A stretch of 38,451 nt of DNA from Promethearchaeota archaeon (GTDB taxonomy: Archaea; Asgardarchaeota; Lokiarchaeia; Sigyniarchaeales; SOKP01), in the NCBI GenBank assembly GCA_016840545.1, contig JAEOSD010000006.1, positions 1 through 38,451 of the forward strand. Reading direction: 5' to 3'. Position 1 is the stretch's first letter; each line of letters opens with the position of its first letter. Positions 31,801 through 38,451 of this stretch are shown here, in pieces. Both the position numbers and the translations under genes were made by a program. The notes under the pieces were generated by a model, which was not told where the DNA came from, did no database searches, and was given only the letters and a program-made list of their open reading frames with translations.

Positions 31801-32568
31801 ATGATCAGAGACATTATCATCATTAAAGATGGTTTACCATTATTAAATAGAAGTTTTTTTAATTCAGTTGAAATTTCTAAATCAGGAAAACTTTTTGCAC
31901 ACGAAGATAACTTAATTATGGTTTCTGGTTTTTTTACTGCATTAAATTCATTTTCTGATTCATTTGAAGACCTTGGAACTATTAGTGAATTAAAACTTTC
32001 TAATAATGAACTCAAATTATCATTTCTTAAAGAATCTAGCATTCCTAACTTAATATATCTAGCTACATATGACGATGACTCTAAAGCTGTAGATGTTCAA
32101 AGAGTTTTAAGGAAGATTTCTTTTGCTTTTCTAAATAAATATAATATTAATCAAATTTTAAATTGGAATGGAAAAGTTGATGCATTTAAATCATTTGAAC
32201 ACATCTTAAATATCTATGTCACTGAAGAGCAGAAAGAAAAAGAAGAAGAATTTAAAGAAAAAGTTACTGAACTTTTTAAAAGTGTTGAGGAAAAAATCAA
32301 TGAAGAGACTTGTCTATTAGCATTAAAAACAGAAAATGAAAGCATAGAAGACTTACCAGAATACTGCAGACAAATTCCAAAGTTTATAAGTTCTAAAAAA
32401 ATTAATCCTAAATATTATTTAACAGGTAATACAGCTTGTAACGTTTATTATGAAATAGATGGGAAAAAATCAATTAAACTGATTACAAATAAATTAAATT
32501 TGGGGCATGAACAGGTTTATAATATATGTAAGAACTTAATTAAATTAGGATTTATTAGTTTATCTTAA
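31801..32568 (+). CDS. Longin-like domain protein with C-terminal winged helix
   Basis: A 255-residue protein. Residues 1-138 look like a longin-type domain: MIRDIIIIKDGLPLL is strand 1 with the turn. LIMVSGFFTALNSFSDSF is helix 1, then LGTISELKLSNNELKLSFL and IPNLIYLATYDD give the central hairpin and strand. A long helix follows (VDVQRVLRKISFAFLNKY), and then a charged coiled segment (142-178). The C-terminal part (about 205-255) is winged-helix-like: IKLITNKLNLGHEQVYNICKNLIKLGFISL. Longin and roadblock proteins are abundant in Asgard genomes and are related to eukaryotic small-GTPase exchange and vesicle adaptor proteins. No GTPase gene is adjacent. The assignment is from pattern recognition, not a match. 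Confidence 0.65.
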   Translation: MIRDIIIIKDGLPLLNRSFFNSVEISKSGKLFAHEDNLIMVSGFFTALNSFSDSFEDLGTISELKLSNNELKLSFLKESSIPNLIYLATYDDDSKAVDVQRVLRKISFAFLNKYNINQILNWNGKVDAFKSFEHILNIYVTEEQKEKEEEFKEKVTELFKSVEEKINEETCLLALKTENESIEDLPEYCRQIPKFISSKKINPKYYLTGNTACNVYYEIDGKKSIKLITNKLNLGHEQVYNICKNLIKLGFISLS

Positions 32569-32586
32569 AGAGTAAGATATTTATTT

Positions 32587-32886
32587 TTATGAACGTTTTT
32601 GATGTTGCTTTTTACGTTTACGTTGTTCTTCTTGGATTTCCTCATTCAATTGTTGTAAATTTAATGTATCTTTCCCTTGGAATTTAAAAACTCCAGCAAT
32701 CTTACTTTCTTCTTTATCACCTGATTTACTTACTTTTTCAAAAGAGAGGGTAATTGGTAAATCTTGATGTAAAGCCAAATTTATAAAATTAATAAATCCA
32801 ATATGCTTTTTTGGAGCAACATTAAACTTTATGGATACATCCTTGTTTTTTTTCGTTTTTGCTTTTAGTATCAATCGCAATTTCAA
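32587..32886 (-). CDS. Small basic protein, unknown function
   Basis: A 99-residue protein starting at TTG (MKLRLILKAKTKKNK), with no ATG available in frame. The first part is beta-like and Lys-rich (DVSIKFNVAPKKHIGFINFIN). The middle, LPITLSFEKVSK, continues the strand pattern, and the C-terminus is a highly charged helix (LQQLNEEIQEEQRKRKKQHQKRS). I do not recognise a family. The neighbouring reading frame also carries coding-like codons upstream (NTIEIAIDTKSK), so the true N-terminus may be in another frame through a frameshift. It is convergent with the longin-like gene. Nucleic-acid binding by the basic helix is possible only as a guess. Confidence 0.45.
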   Translation of the reverse strand: MKLRLILKAKTKKNKDVSIKFNVAPKKHIGFINFINLALHQDLPITLSFEKVSKSGDKEESKIAGVFKFQGKDTLNLQQLNEEIQEEQRKRKKQHQKRS

Positions 32887-33064
32887 TAGTATTCACATTC
32901 TCTTGTGTTTTATTCGAATTTAATATTTAATTTAAACTATAAAATTAAAAAAATTATATTATTGTGATAATTAAATATTATATAAAAATGAACTTACCGT
33001 AGAATTGGTTAATTTCAAAAGGATAAGCTCAAAATAATTCATAAAATTCATTAACTTGATAATT

Positions 33065-33685
33065 ATGCCCTCAAAATTTCGATTACGCAAAATTTTCCGT
33101 CCTTTGATAAAAATTCTAGCCATGGCTTTAAGTAGGATTGGGGTTACTCCAAATATTGCAACTTGTTTAATGCTAGCGTTCTCCTTTCTAAGTTTTTTTT
33201 TCTTAGTGATTTTATCTAATCTCTTAATATTTTCAATCTTTGTTTTTATTACTGGAATTTTTGATGGAGTAGATGGAGCAATTGCAAGATTAACAAATAA
33301 AACTTCTACTTTTGGTGGTTTCTTTGATTCATTAATGGATAGGATTAGTGAATTTATAATTTTTTTAGCCCTTTTAATTTATTGTTGGGATAATATTCTC
33401 TGGAATTTTGTGGATGTAAAAATAATTATACTTATTTCCTTTATAACTTCTCTTATGATTAGCTATTTACGAGCTAAAGCAGAAGTAATATATAAGGGAG
33501 ATTTCGATTTTGGATTAATGGCAAGATCGGAAAGATTATTTTATATATTCATATCTATGTTATTAACGTCTTTTTTAGGATATATCAATGAATTTCTTTT
33601 TATTTTTATGATTTTGGTCTTAGCTACGGGTTTTTACAGGTTTTTCAAAATTAATAAATTAATAATCAATTATCTAAATGAATAA
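33065..33685 (+). CDS. CDP-alcohol phosphatidyltransferase, probable archaetidylinositol phosphate synthase
   Basis: A 206-residue membrane enzyme that joins CDP-archaeol to a polar alcohol, making the head group of archaeal membrane lipids. The full CAPT motif D-x2-D-G-x2-A-R-x8-G-x3-D-x3-D is present at D67, D70, G71, A74, R75, G84, D88 and D92 (FDGVDGAIARL then GGFFDSLMD). Membrane helices lie on both sides (about 32-65 and 95-195). Start at ATG; an in-frame TTG three codons earlier is less likely. The short form and archaeal setting favour archaetidylinositol phosphate synthase over the serine or glycerol types, though the head group cannot be fixed by eye. Confidence 0.87.
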   Translation: MPSKFRLRKIFRPLIKILAMALSRIGVTPNIATCLMLAFSFLSFFFLVILSNLLIFSIFVFITGIFDGVDGAIARLTNKTSTFGGFFDSLMDRISEFIIFLALLIYCWDNILWNFVDVKIIILISFITSLMISYLRAKAEVIYKGDFDFGLMARSERLFYIFISMLLTSFLGYINEFLFIFMILVLATGFYRFFKINKLIINYLNE

Positions 33686-33702
33686 AATTGATGAGTGAGC
33701 TT

Positions 33703-34413
33703 TTATTCTTTTGTTTTAATTACTTCAATAATAAGCTTGTCTCCATCTTTCAAGTTGAAATAATCTCTCAAATAAGGTTTAGCTAAAATTTCTACCACAT
33801 TTTTTTTATGATGGGTTCGTTTTATATCAAGTATTGCTGCTTTACGACGATTATTCTTGTTATCAAATCTGTAAATGTGCACGTCATAACATTTTACGGG
33901 GCCATATTCTCTTTCTTGATTTTTAAATCCGTTAATAATTACAGGTCTAATATGATGCAGTTTTTCTCTTAAAATTGAATTATCTGTATCACTCAACTTC
34001 AAATTGAGTGTTCCCTTATAAGGTTCAAAACCTAATCTTTTTTTAAATTGATCGAAATAACCTTTAATAGCCACATAATAACCTCCTTCATGTATTCCTT
34101 CAACTACTTCCCCTACAATCAATATAGATTCGAGAAGTTCCTTCAGATTTTTATATATATTAAGCATTACGCTTGCCCCCAATTTTGTAATTGAGATTTT
34201 CTGTGTTTTACCTTCACTTCTTCTTTTAATCCAGCCTAAATCTTCTAAATCTTTAATTCTTCGACTTCCAGTTTGTTGGCTTAAACCTAATAGTTCTCCA
34301 AATTCTACGCTACTGATATTAATAGACCTTCTATTTTTTGTTAATCGACAAAGTTCAAATAGAGCGAACCAATTAGCATAATTTTCAGGGGTGATCTCTT
34401 CACTTTCTTTCAT
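33703..34413 (-). CDS. ribK: CTP-dependent riboflavin kinase with N-terminal HTH
   Basis: A 236-residue archaeal riboflavin kinase that makes FMN from riboflavin using CTP. The N-terminal part (about 12-85) is a winged-helix DNA-binding domain (FGELLGLSQQTGSRRIKDLEDLGWI). The kinase part (about 100-236) has VEGIHEGGYYVAIKGY, LGFEPYKGTLNLKL, the RTHHKKNVVEILA block and LKDGDKLIIEV, as in the DUF120 family. The HTH makes it a candidate autoregulator sensing flavin. It is the last of a minus-strand unit: translin, sepS, ribL, ribK, with an 11-base gap after ribL. FMN made here feeds RibL. Confidence 0.9.
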   Translation of the reverse strand: MKESEEITPENYANWFALFELCRLTKNRRSINISSVEFGELLGLSQQTGSRRIKDLEDLGWIKRRSEGKTQKISITKLGASVMLNIYKNLKELLESILIVGEVVEGIHEGGYYVAIKGYFDQFKKRLGFEPYKGTLNLKLSDTDNSILREKLHHIRPVIINGFKNQEREYGPVKCYDVHIYRFDNKNNRRKAAILDIKRTHHKKNVVEILAKPYLRDYFNLKDGDKLIIEVIKTKE

Positions 34414-34424
34414 TAACTATGCAA

Positions 34425-34868
34425 CTATTTATTTTCTTTATAAATCTTAATAATTTTCCTTTTTATTAAACTAGAAGAATGCAAAGCATATTTATCATAA
34501 TATGATTTGATTCTTTTTACTTCTATATGGTTTAATCCTTTTCTTTTCAATCCCTCCTTTAAAGTATTAAGATCATACTTTTGATCTGGACCTAATAAGA
34601 TAAGGTCAGGATTAATCTCTTCGACTGTTTTAAGAGTGTCATTATCACTTCTTCCCAATCTAGCTTCTTTTACATTTTTGATATTTTTTACAACTTCTAA
34701 TCTCTGTTGTTCTGGGATAATAGGACGTTCACCTGAATATAATTCCCGATTATTATCTGTAGCAACAATTACATATACATCTCCTATTTTTGCTGCCTCA
34801 TTAAACAAGAATATATGACCTGGATGGATTATATCAAAAGTTCCAGCAACTAATACCTTCTTTTTCAT
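34425..34868 (-). CDS. ribL: FAD synthetase, archaeal RibL type
   Basis: A 147-residue nucleotidyltransferase that adenylates FMN to FAD. HPGH (15-18) is the nucleotidyltransferase signature. ARLGRSDND and LLGPDQKYD follow, then the C-terminal LHSSSLIKRKI. These are the archaeal RibL features and differ from the bacterial bifunctional RibF. It begins 22 bases after the sepS stop and ends 11 bases before ribK, so FMN and FAD production are in one transcript. Close relatives include archaeal glycerol-3-phosphate cytidylyltransferase-like proteins; the ribK neighbour makes RibL the best reading. Confidence 0.9.
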   Translation of the reverse strand: MKKKVLVAGTFDIIHPGHIFLFNEAAKIGDVYVIVATDNNRELYSGERPIIPEQQRLEVVKNIKNVKEARLGRSDNDTLKTVEEINPDLILLGPDQKYDLNTLKEGLKRKGLNHIEVKRIKSYYDKYALHSSSLIKRKIIKIYKENK

Positions 34869-34890
34869 TTTAAAACCTATTTTCTAATAT

Positions 34891-36450
34891 TCATTCAATT
34901 ACATTAAATGAAAGACCGATAAAAACTGGTCCTCTAATATCAATTTTTTTTTGTTTAGAGTGAATATATTCTAGTACAACATCATTTACCTCTAAATTCA
35001 CTTCAGAAGCACGATAACACATTTTTATTCTATATTCATAAGAAGTTTTATTTTGATCTAATAAAATTTCTATATTATAAGCCATTTCTGAAGCGATAGC
35101 TTCAAGGTAATTTTTATTTGTGTTGATTGCATTTTCAGGAATTTCATTTGGAGGTAATCCTATAATGTTTCCATCTTGTACCCATATCTTATTAAGGGAG
35201 GCAGGGCCTAGCAATTTTACATTTTTATCATTTTCCCATATAAATACAGCAATCCTCTTATTTTTTATGATTCCTTCCCAAACCTTAATTTCTATTGGAG
35301 ATTTCTCATCCTTCCTATTCAAGGCTGTTTGTAAAATTGCATTTTTGATTTCAATTCCTTTTTCAGTTAATGGTATATATTTATAGTTAATTGATCTACT
35401 GATTTCTTCATCTGAAAACGCAATATCTTCATAAAAGTAAGGATATACTAATTTTCTTATGTCTTCAATTTCAGTTTTTATCATACAAATTCTCTCAATA
35501 CCAAAACCAATATTAAAAACAGGATACTGAATATTATATTGTGCTAAACTTACAGGTGAATAAAATCCTCCATCTCCAATCTCAATCCATTCTTTAGTTT
35601 TAGGATGTTCTACAAATATTTCAAACTCAGTTTGAGGAGCATAATACTTTGATGTAGCTTTCTTAATATCTGATTTATTATTTTTAAACCCTATTTTTTC
35701 ACATATATCAGATGCAATATTCTGACAATCTTCCAAGGAGATTTCTTCTGCCATGATAACTAAAGATAAAGTATTAGAACAATATAGATGAGTGGCATCA
35801 ATTTTTTGTTCTCGACGAAATTTAGGGCAAATTGAAAAATATTGAAGTGGAAGGGGCTTTTTTTTCTGCAATTCATTTAATACTAAAAACCATAGAGCCG
35901 TAGTATGGCTTCTGAGAGTAGTTTTTGTAGGGATTGGTTTTAAATTCTTCAATTCTGGAAAAATTTTATCAATAATTTCGGTCGCTTCAGTCTCTTCAAC
36001 TTTTAACCTTTCAATAAAAGTCTCAATTAAATCATCAGCTTCAATTTCTCCTTTTTTATATGATCTAAAGATATTCTTTAATACATCAATTTTATTAAAA
36101 TTTGGAATTATTTTCATTAAAAAATTAATTTTTTCCTTTGAAATTCCGATATCGGGGCGAGGTAAACCCGCTAAATAAAATAATCTATCAAGAATTAAAG
36201 CCGCTTCAGGACCATATTGTTTATAAATTTCACTTTCCTCAACAAACATTGGTAAAACTAGTTCTTCAAACCCTAGAGAGAGCATCTTTTTCCTTGCATC
36301 AAAGATAAAGTCATTTACAATATGACTTTTACCCTTTTTCACCAAATTAAAATAGTTGCCTTTTAACTTCAAAAGGTTTTTAGTCTCAAGCCATGCTTTC
36401 TCATAATTTATCTTGCTTTCATGTTTTATTTTTTCAGTTTCAAAGGGCAT
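34891..36450 (-). CDS. sepS: O-phosphoseryl-tRNA(Cys) synthetase (SepRS)
   Basis: A 519-residue class II aminoacyl-tRNA synthetase that charges tRNA-Cys with O-phosphoserine. This is the first step of the RNA-dependent cysteine route, completed by SepCysS. Typical SepRS sequences are seen: FYLAGLPRPDIG (91-102), TTLRSHTTALWF (177-188), PKFRREQ (209-215, motif 2) and FNIGFGIERICMI (motif 3). The C-terminal anticodon-binding part (about 350-519) is present. SepRS is known from methanogens, Archaeoglobus and some uncultured archaea. SepCysS and cysS are not in the window. It lies between a translin gene (27 bases) and ribL (22 bases). Confidence 0.93.
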   Translation of the reverse strand: MPFETEKIKHESKINYEKAWLETKNLLKLKGNYFNLVKKGKSHIVNDFIFDARKKMLSLGFEELVLPMFVEESEIYKQYGPEAALILDRLFYLAGLPRPDIGISKEKINFLMKIIPNFNKIDVLKNIFRSYKKGEIEADDLIETFIERLKVEETEATEIIDKIFPELKNLKPIPTKTTLRSHTTALWFLVLNELQKKKPLPLQYFSICPKFRREQKIDATHLYCSNTLSLVIMAEEISLEDCQNIASDICEKIGFKNNKSDIKKATSKYYAPQTEFEIFVEHPKTKEWIEIGDGGFYSPVSLAQYNIQYPVFNIGFGIERICMIKTEIEDIRKLVYPYFYEDIAFSDEEISRSINYKYIPLTEKGIEIKNAILQTALNRKDEKSPIEIKVWEGIIKNKRIAVFIWENDKNVKLLGPASLNKIWVQDGNIIGLPPNEIPENAINTNKNYLEAIASEMAYNIEILLDQNKTSYEYRIKMCYRASEVNLEVNDVVLEYIHSKQKKIDIRGPVFIGLSFNVIE

Positions 36451-36477
36451 TGGTATCGTTATAGAGATTTTTCTATT

Positions 36478-37101
36478 TTATTTATTTAATTTGACATTGT
36501 TTTCTATGCATGTTTTTAATTCATTCATTTGTAAAGAAATGGAAATATCTCCTCGTGTTTTTTCGATTATACTTCTTGCTATATCTGTTTTCTGTCTTAG
36601 ATCCTGAGTTAATCCAGAAGGATAATCTAATGCAAATAAATAAGAATAAATTTCGTCCATGTTTTCTAAAATTTTATTTAAATCTTGAATCTGTGAATTT
36701 CTTATATTATCTAATGCATATCTCCTTAATTCTCCAATAACATCGGCTAAACCAAATGCATAATTCAATGGATTAATATTCAATTCACTAGGGTTTGGTA
36801 ATTCTTTATCAGCTACAATTGAATAGAAGGTTACTGCTTCAGCATATTCTTGCTCGGGAGTTTTTAAATACTTAAAAAATGCTCCAGGATTACTTTTTAC
36901 GATTGAAACGAGTTTTTCATGAATACGTTTAATATTAGTTAATTTTTGATGATATTGTTCATATTCTTTTCTATGAATATTTTTAATCGCAATACTACAA
37001 TCGCGAATAATTGTTCGAGAAATTTTTAATATTTCTTCACGGTCTAGATCTAATTTATCTAATGCTAGTATGAGTTCTGAAAAAATGTTTTTAAGATTCA
37101 T
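36478..37101 (-). CDS. Translin-family protein
   Basis: A 207-residue helical protein of the translin/TRAX family, which in eukaryotes binds RNA or single-stranded DNA and acts in tRNA maturation and RISC activation. Recognisable blocks are QEYAEAVTFYSIVADKELP, YAFGLADVIGELRRYALDNIR and YPSGLTQDLRQKTDIARSIIEKTRGDI. The last holds the conserved helix before the C-terminus. Archaeal translins form octameric assemblies and can carry the TRAX-type RNase acidic residues; here E106, E108 and similar acids need checking. It heads the minus-strand unit with sepS. A link to tRNA processing is plausible. Confidence 0.87.
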   Translation of the reverse strand: MNLKNIFSELILALDKLDLDREEILKISRTIIRDCSIAIKNIHRKEYEQYHQKLTNIKRIHEKLVSIVKSNPGAFFKYLKTPEQEYAEAVTFYSIVADKELPNPSELNINPLNYAFGLADVIGELRRYALDNIRNSQIQDLNKILENMDEIYSYLFALDYPSGLTQDLRQKTDIARSIIEKTRGDISISLQMNELKTCIENNVKLNK

Positions 37102-37227
37102 TCTAATAGATAACTATTTTAGTAATAATTAATTTGAATTTTAAATATAATAAATTATCAAAAGCTAGAAAAATATTTAGAATTTTTTGTTAGAGATTTC
37201 ATAATTAATTAACCAATCAAGATAATC

Positions 37228-38451
37228 ATGAAAATATTATTAATTCATTCAGATGGCGTAAAAGTTGTTAAGAACAAACCTGCCACAAGTGAGCCACAAG
37301 AATTTCCAGAAGATATAATCGATATGAAGGGTTTAATACTTGTTGCTTATGTTTCAGTTGAAGATCAGGATACTTATGACACAGATTTGATTTCCAAGCA
37401 GGGGGCTGATGTAATTGAAGAAGCTGTAATTCAAATAACAAATTTTCCAGAGAAAATTAGAGAAAAGAATGAAGAAATACGAGATTACAATAAAAATATC
37501 GAAGAAGGTAAGACCAAAGGAAAACAAAGAAAATTTGTCGAATTAATTAAGGATAGAAGTATGTACCAAGTTGATAAGGTATTAGTTTATCCTTGGGCTC
37601 ATTTAAGCAAATTTCTTAGTAATGAAGCAGTTGCTATGGAAGTATGTCCAAAAATAGCTGAATTCTTAAATGAAAAAGGAATTAACGCAAAATTTTCGCC
37701 TTTTGGATGGTACAAATCTTTTGAAATTTCCTGCATTGGTCATGAAGTAGCTGAAATGTATAGAGATGTAAAATTGGCAATTACACCTGAAGAACAAATT
37801 AAGAATTCCATCTTCAAGGTAATCACTCCTACAGGTAATGAATTAGATATAAAATTCGATGATGAGCATAATGTTCTTCCGTTTAAGGAAGTTAAAGATC
37901 AAGATTTTTACATGTTTCTAAAATCTGAACTTGGATCTAGGAGAGTGGATAAATCAATAGAACCTGCTCACATAAAAGTGATGAAAGAATTTGAATTAGT
38001 TGATTTTGATCCAAATACCGATGCTGGAAATTTAAGATGGTATACGAAAGGAGTTATAATGAAAAATTTGATAAAAAATTTCGTTGAGGATAAGCTAATC
38101 GATTACGGTGCGATACTTATTGATACTCCAATAATGTATACAGTTAAGAATAAAAAGTTAACTGCTCAAACAGCAAGATTTCCAGCTAGAAGTTATTGGC
38201 TTGAGTCTGGAAGTGATAGATATTTATTGCGATATGCTTCAGATTTTCTTTTATTTGATTTATTCTCATCCATGAATTTAAAACCTCAATATTTTCCTCT
38301 AAGGGTTTATGAATGGGAACAATATTCATTTAGACGGGAATTAGAAGGAGAACTTACTGGGTTGCGGAGGTTACGTGCTTTTATAATGCCGGATATGCAT
38401 AGTTTATGTAAAGATTTAGATTCTGCGATAGAGGAATTCAAAAAACAATAT
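37228..38451 (+). CDS. thrS: Threonyl-tRNA synthetase, archaeal type (3' end missing)
   Basis: The frame opens at ATG and is open to the right edge (408 codons, no stop), so the gene is cut by the window boundary. The N-terminal about 145 residues form the archaeal editing domain related to D-aminoacyl-tRNA deacylase, starting MKILLIHSDGVKVV. It includes YPWAHLSKFL and PFGWYKSFEISCIGHEVAEMY. The class II core follows with RRVDKSIEPAHIKVMKEF, LRWYTKGV, FPARSYWLESGSDRY and YFPLRVYEWEQYSFR, the motif 2 region. Full archaeal ThrRS is about 610-640 residues, so roughly the first two thirds is here. Divergent from translin across 126 bases of plain AT-rich DNA. Confidence 0.92.
   Translation, partial: MKILLIHSDGVKVVKNKPATSEPQEFPEDIIDMKGLILVAYVSVEDQDTYDTDLISKQGADVIEEAVIQITNFPEKIREKNEEIRDYNKNIEEGKTKGKQRKFVELIKDRSMYQVDKVLVYPWAHLSKFLSNEAVAMEVCPKIAEFLNEKGINAKFSPFGWYKSFEISCIGHEVAEMYRDVKLAITPEEQIKNSIFKVITPTGNELDIKFDDEHNVLPFKEVKDQDFYMFLKSELGSRRVDKSIEPAHIKVMKEFELVDFDPNTDAGNLRWYTKGVIMKNLIKNFVEDKLIDYGAILIDTPIMYTVKNKKLTAQTARFPARSYWLESGSDRYLLRYASDFLLFDLFSSMNLKPQYFPLRVYEWEQYSFRRELEGELTGLRRLRAFIMPDMHSLCKDLDSAIEEFKKQY

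Noticed and set aside
34891-36450. Considered phenylalanyl-tRNA synthetase alpha subunit, a class II relative
   Set aside because: The YLAGLPRPDIG and LRSHTTALWF blocks and the length match SepRS instead.

Overview
The window reads as a piece of an AT-rich archaeal chromosome, most likely an Asgard archaeon of the Lokiarchaeia type. That placement is inference from gene content. The archaeal hallmarks are an archaeal-type glutamyl-tRNA synthetase, O-phosphoseryl-tRNA synthetase (SepRS), CTP-dependent riboflavin kinase (RibK), FAD synthetase of the RibL type, a CDP-alcohol phosphatidyltransferase of the archaeal phospholipid type, a translin-family protein and a threonyl-tRNA synthetase with the archaeal editing domain. 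The Asgard flavour comes from a longin-like/winged-helix protein, zinc-ribbon membrane proteins and NosD-like or Ig-like surface proteins. There are no rRNA genes, CRISPR arrays, transposases or phage genes.

Layout. Bases 1-8300 hold a small membrane protein, an MtxX-like (methanogenesis marker 4) protein with a CPBP membrane protease, gltX, a lone AsnC-type ligand domain, a SGNH hydrolase/HAD pair, a tRNA gene and an M24 peptidase/HAD pair. The tRNA gene is best read as tRNA-Arg(GCG), interrupted by two introns at non-canonical places: one in the D-loop and one in the variable loop. Bases 8400-12460 hold a coiled-coil protein, a sugar-nucleotidyltransferase, an amidase and a membrane-anchored extracytoplasmic protein. 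Bases 12478-15951 are a four-gene minus-strand unit: NAD-dependent sugar epimerase/ketoreductase-like protein, SCP2-like protein, aldehyde dehydrogenase, second SCP2-like protein. Bases 16110-17950 hold a methyltransferase, a nitroreductase and a decayed ORF. Bases 18070-22079 are a catabolic-looking block: Gfo/Idh/MocA dehydrogenase, M24 peptidase, SDR and beta-keto-acid cleavage enzyme (BKACE), with a 14-bp palindrome in the divergent promoter region.

Bases 22300-27532 are the most system-like region. Two very small minus-strand proteins with C-terminal membrane helices lie divergent to a plus-strand run. That run is a membrane bPH2 protein fused to an XRE helix-turn-helix, a second XRE regulator, an ABC ATPase and an ABC permease. 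The 303-base divergent gap carries an 18-bp perfect inverted repeat whose arms are themselves near-palindromes. I read it as an autoregulated membrane-stress or peptide-export/immunity module; this is inference.

Bases 27533-31600 hold surface proteins and a second nucleotidyltransferase. The last 7 kb is housekeeping. AIPS-like phospholipid synthase and a longin/winged-helix protein are on the plus strand. A tight minus-strand unit, translin-sepS-ribL-ribK, links RNA-dependent cysteine synthesis with FMN/FAD synthesis. The first two thirds or so of thrS runs off the right edge. Genes are tightly packed with many convergent pairs less than 40 bases apart, and several starts look non-ATG (TTG or GTG).
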